From Halobacillus sp. Nhm2S1 (GTDB lineage: Bacteria > Bacillota > Bacilli > Bacillales > Halobacillaceae), in the NCBI RefSeq assembly GCF_019599545.1, contig NZ_JAIEZV010000002.1, positions 992,001-1,056,000 on the forward strand: 64,000 bases of DNA. The letters are read 5' to 3'. Below the pieces are notes generated by a model. The model saw only the letters and a list, made by a program, of their open reading frames with translations, made no database searches and was not told where the DNA came from. Positions 63,249 to 64,000 of the stretch are shown in pieces. Numbering within the stretch: the stretch's first letter is position 1; every line of letters starts with the position of its first letter. A program made the position numbers and the translations under genes.

Positions 63249-64000
63249 ATGCCAGAAGGACCAGAAATTAGACGTGCAGCAGATTCTGTAGAAAAAGCAG
63301 TAAGGGATAAAACCGTCATTGATATAAGTTTCGCCTTTGAACATTTACAAGCGTATGAAGAAATCCTGAGCGGTTCAAAGGTCACCAAAGTTGATACAAA
63401 AGGGAAAGCGATGCTCATCCGTTTTGACAATAATTATGTTATCTATTCCCATAACCAACTATACGGAAAATGGTACATTAGAAATGCCTACAACTATCCG
63501 AAAACGAACCGGCAACTGCGGCTCGCCATTCATAATGAAAAGAAGTCGGCTCTTCTTTACAGTGCTTCAGATATTGATGTGCTGAAACAGGGAGAAGAGG
63601 AAGACCACCCTTTTCTTTCAAAAGTAGGTCCTGATCTTTTAAGTGAAGAAGTGTCGGCTGAGGATTTGTTTATTCGTTTCCAGGATAAGAGATTCAAAAG
63701 GAGAAAATGGACCTCTCTATTGCTGGATCAAGCCTTCATCGCTGGAATCGGAAATTATTTGCGCAGTGAAATTCTATTTGTTGCTGGAATCTCTCCCTTT
63801 TCAAGACCGATGGATTGTACAGAAAAACAGCTTCACCGTGCAGCAAAAGCTTGCATCGACCTGATGTGGCGTTCCTATGAAAACAAAGGCATAACAAACG
63901 ATCCAGCGCTTGCCGAAGAATTGAAAAAGCAAGGCAAAAAGCGCTATGAATACAGACATTGGGTGTTCAACCGGGAAGGTCGACCGTGCCGGATCGATGG
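63249..64000 (+). CDS. nei: Endonuclease VIII / Fpg-family DNA glycosylase, cut by window edge
   Basis: First 250 codons, no stop before the window ends. MPEGPEIRRAADSVEKAV: Pro2 and Glu3 are the catalytic pair, as in Nei. Central GIGNYLRSEILF binds DNA; the zinc finger begins at the end (VFNREGRPCRIDG). Removes oxidised pyrimidines. ATG 63249 has AAAGGA nine bases upstream and sits 18 bases past the SDR gene, so the two are co-transcribed. Confidence 0.92.
   Translation, partial: MPEGPEIRRAADSVEKAVRDKTVIDISFAFEHLQAYEEILSGSKVTKVDTKGKAMLIRFDNNYVIYSHNQLYGKWYIRNAYNYPKTNRQLRLAIHNEKKSALLYSASDIDVLKQGEEEDHPFLSKVGPDLLSEEVSAEDLFIRFQDKRFKRRKWTSLLLDQAFIAGIGNYLRSEILFVAGISPFSRPMDCTEKQLHRAAKACIDLMWRSYENKGITNDPALAEELKKQGKKRYEYRHWVFNREGRPCRID

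Noticed and set aside
51709-64000. Prophage, integrative element or defence island at the noc breakpoint
   Set aside because: No integrase, transposase, terminal repeats, restriction or other defence genes; the genes are typical spore and housekeeping ones.

Overview
The window looks like a chromosome segment close to the replication origin of a spore-forming, low-GC Gram-positive of the Bacillaceae. Evidence is the block noc-soj-parB / yyaC / ychF-rpsF-ssb-rpsR / gdpP-rplI-dnaB / purA / walRKHIJ-htrA (all of the replication and housekeeping block on the minus strand), together with spore photoproduct lyase, a gerA-type receptor operon and YyaC. A moderately halophilic genus such as Halobacillus or a relative is my inference from protein flavour (acidic extracellular domains, Na+-coupled carriers); no rRNA is present to prove it.

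Layout. 1-4.1 kb: a ketone-body / 3-hydroxybutyrate operon (scoA-scoB-bdh-thiolase, minus strand) with a textbook sigma-54 promoter and, just upstream, a PAS-AAA-HTH sigma-54 activator. 4.1-12.6 kb: single-gene units (M48 protease, two-domain secreted nuclease, NADH oxidase with a Rex-like operator, threonine aldolase, Na+/alanine symporter, membrane protein). 12.6-13.0 kb: an intergenic cluster of DnaA boxes. 13.0-21.5 kb: htrA-walJ-walI-walH-walK-walR and an M23 cell-wall peptidase. 21.9-22.4 kb: tRNA-Phe and tRNA-Asp with a duplicated 5' piece of tRNA-Phe between them. 23-31 kb: LOG protein, purA (PurR boxes), glcR-ywpJ, dnaB, rplI, gdpP, yybS. 32-42.6 kb: accessory metabolism (histidinol phosphatase, Nudix, AbgT carrier, serA plus a class V aminotransferase, a lone OppA, a YczE-like protein, and the divergent hmp/nsrR pair with an NsrR-like palindrome). 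42.7-51.7 kb: rpsR-ssb-rpsF, ychF, DUF951, mscS, YkvI, yyaC, DUF554, parB-soj, noc. 51.7-64 kb: the usual rsmG-mnmG-mnmE neighbours of noc are absent and replaced by an MFS exporter with a leader peptide and a Shine-Dalgarno-sequestering hairpin, a GNAT enzyme, splAB, two unknown membrane proteins, a ger operon, a DUF3231 protein, an SDR and a truncated nei gene.

The segment is mostly ordinary core chromosome. The most interesting signals lie between and across genes: the DnaA-box cluster next to htrA, four good parS-like palindromes (three of them embedded in start or stop codons), the leader-peptide arrangement in front of the MFS gene, a 21-bp tandem repeat in front of ltaE, and several well-preserved operators (Rex, PurR, NsrR, CodY, sigma-54). 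No CRISPR array, prophage, insertion sequence or obvious novel defence system was seen.
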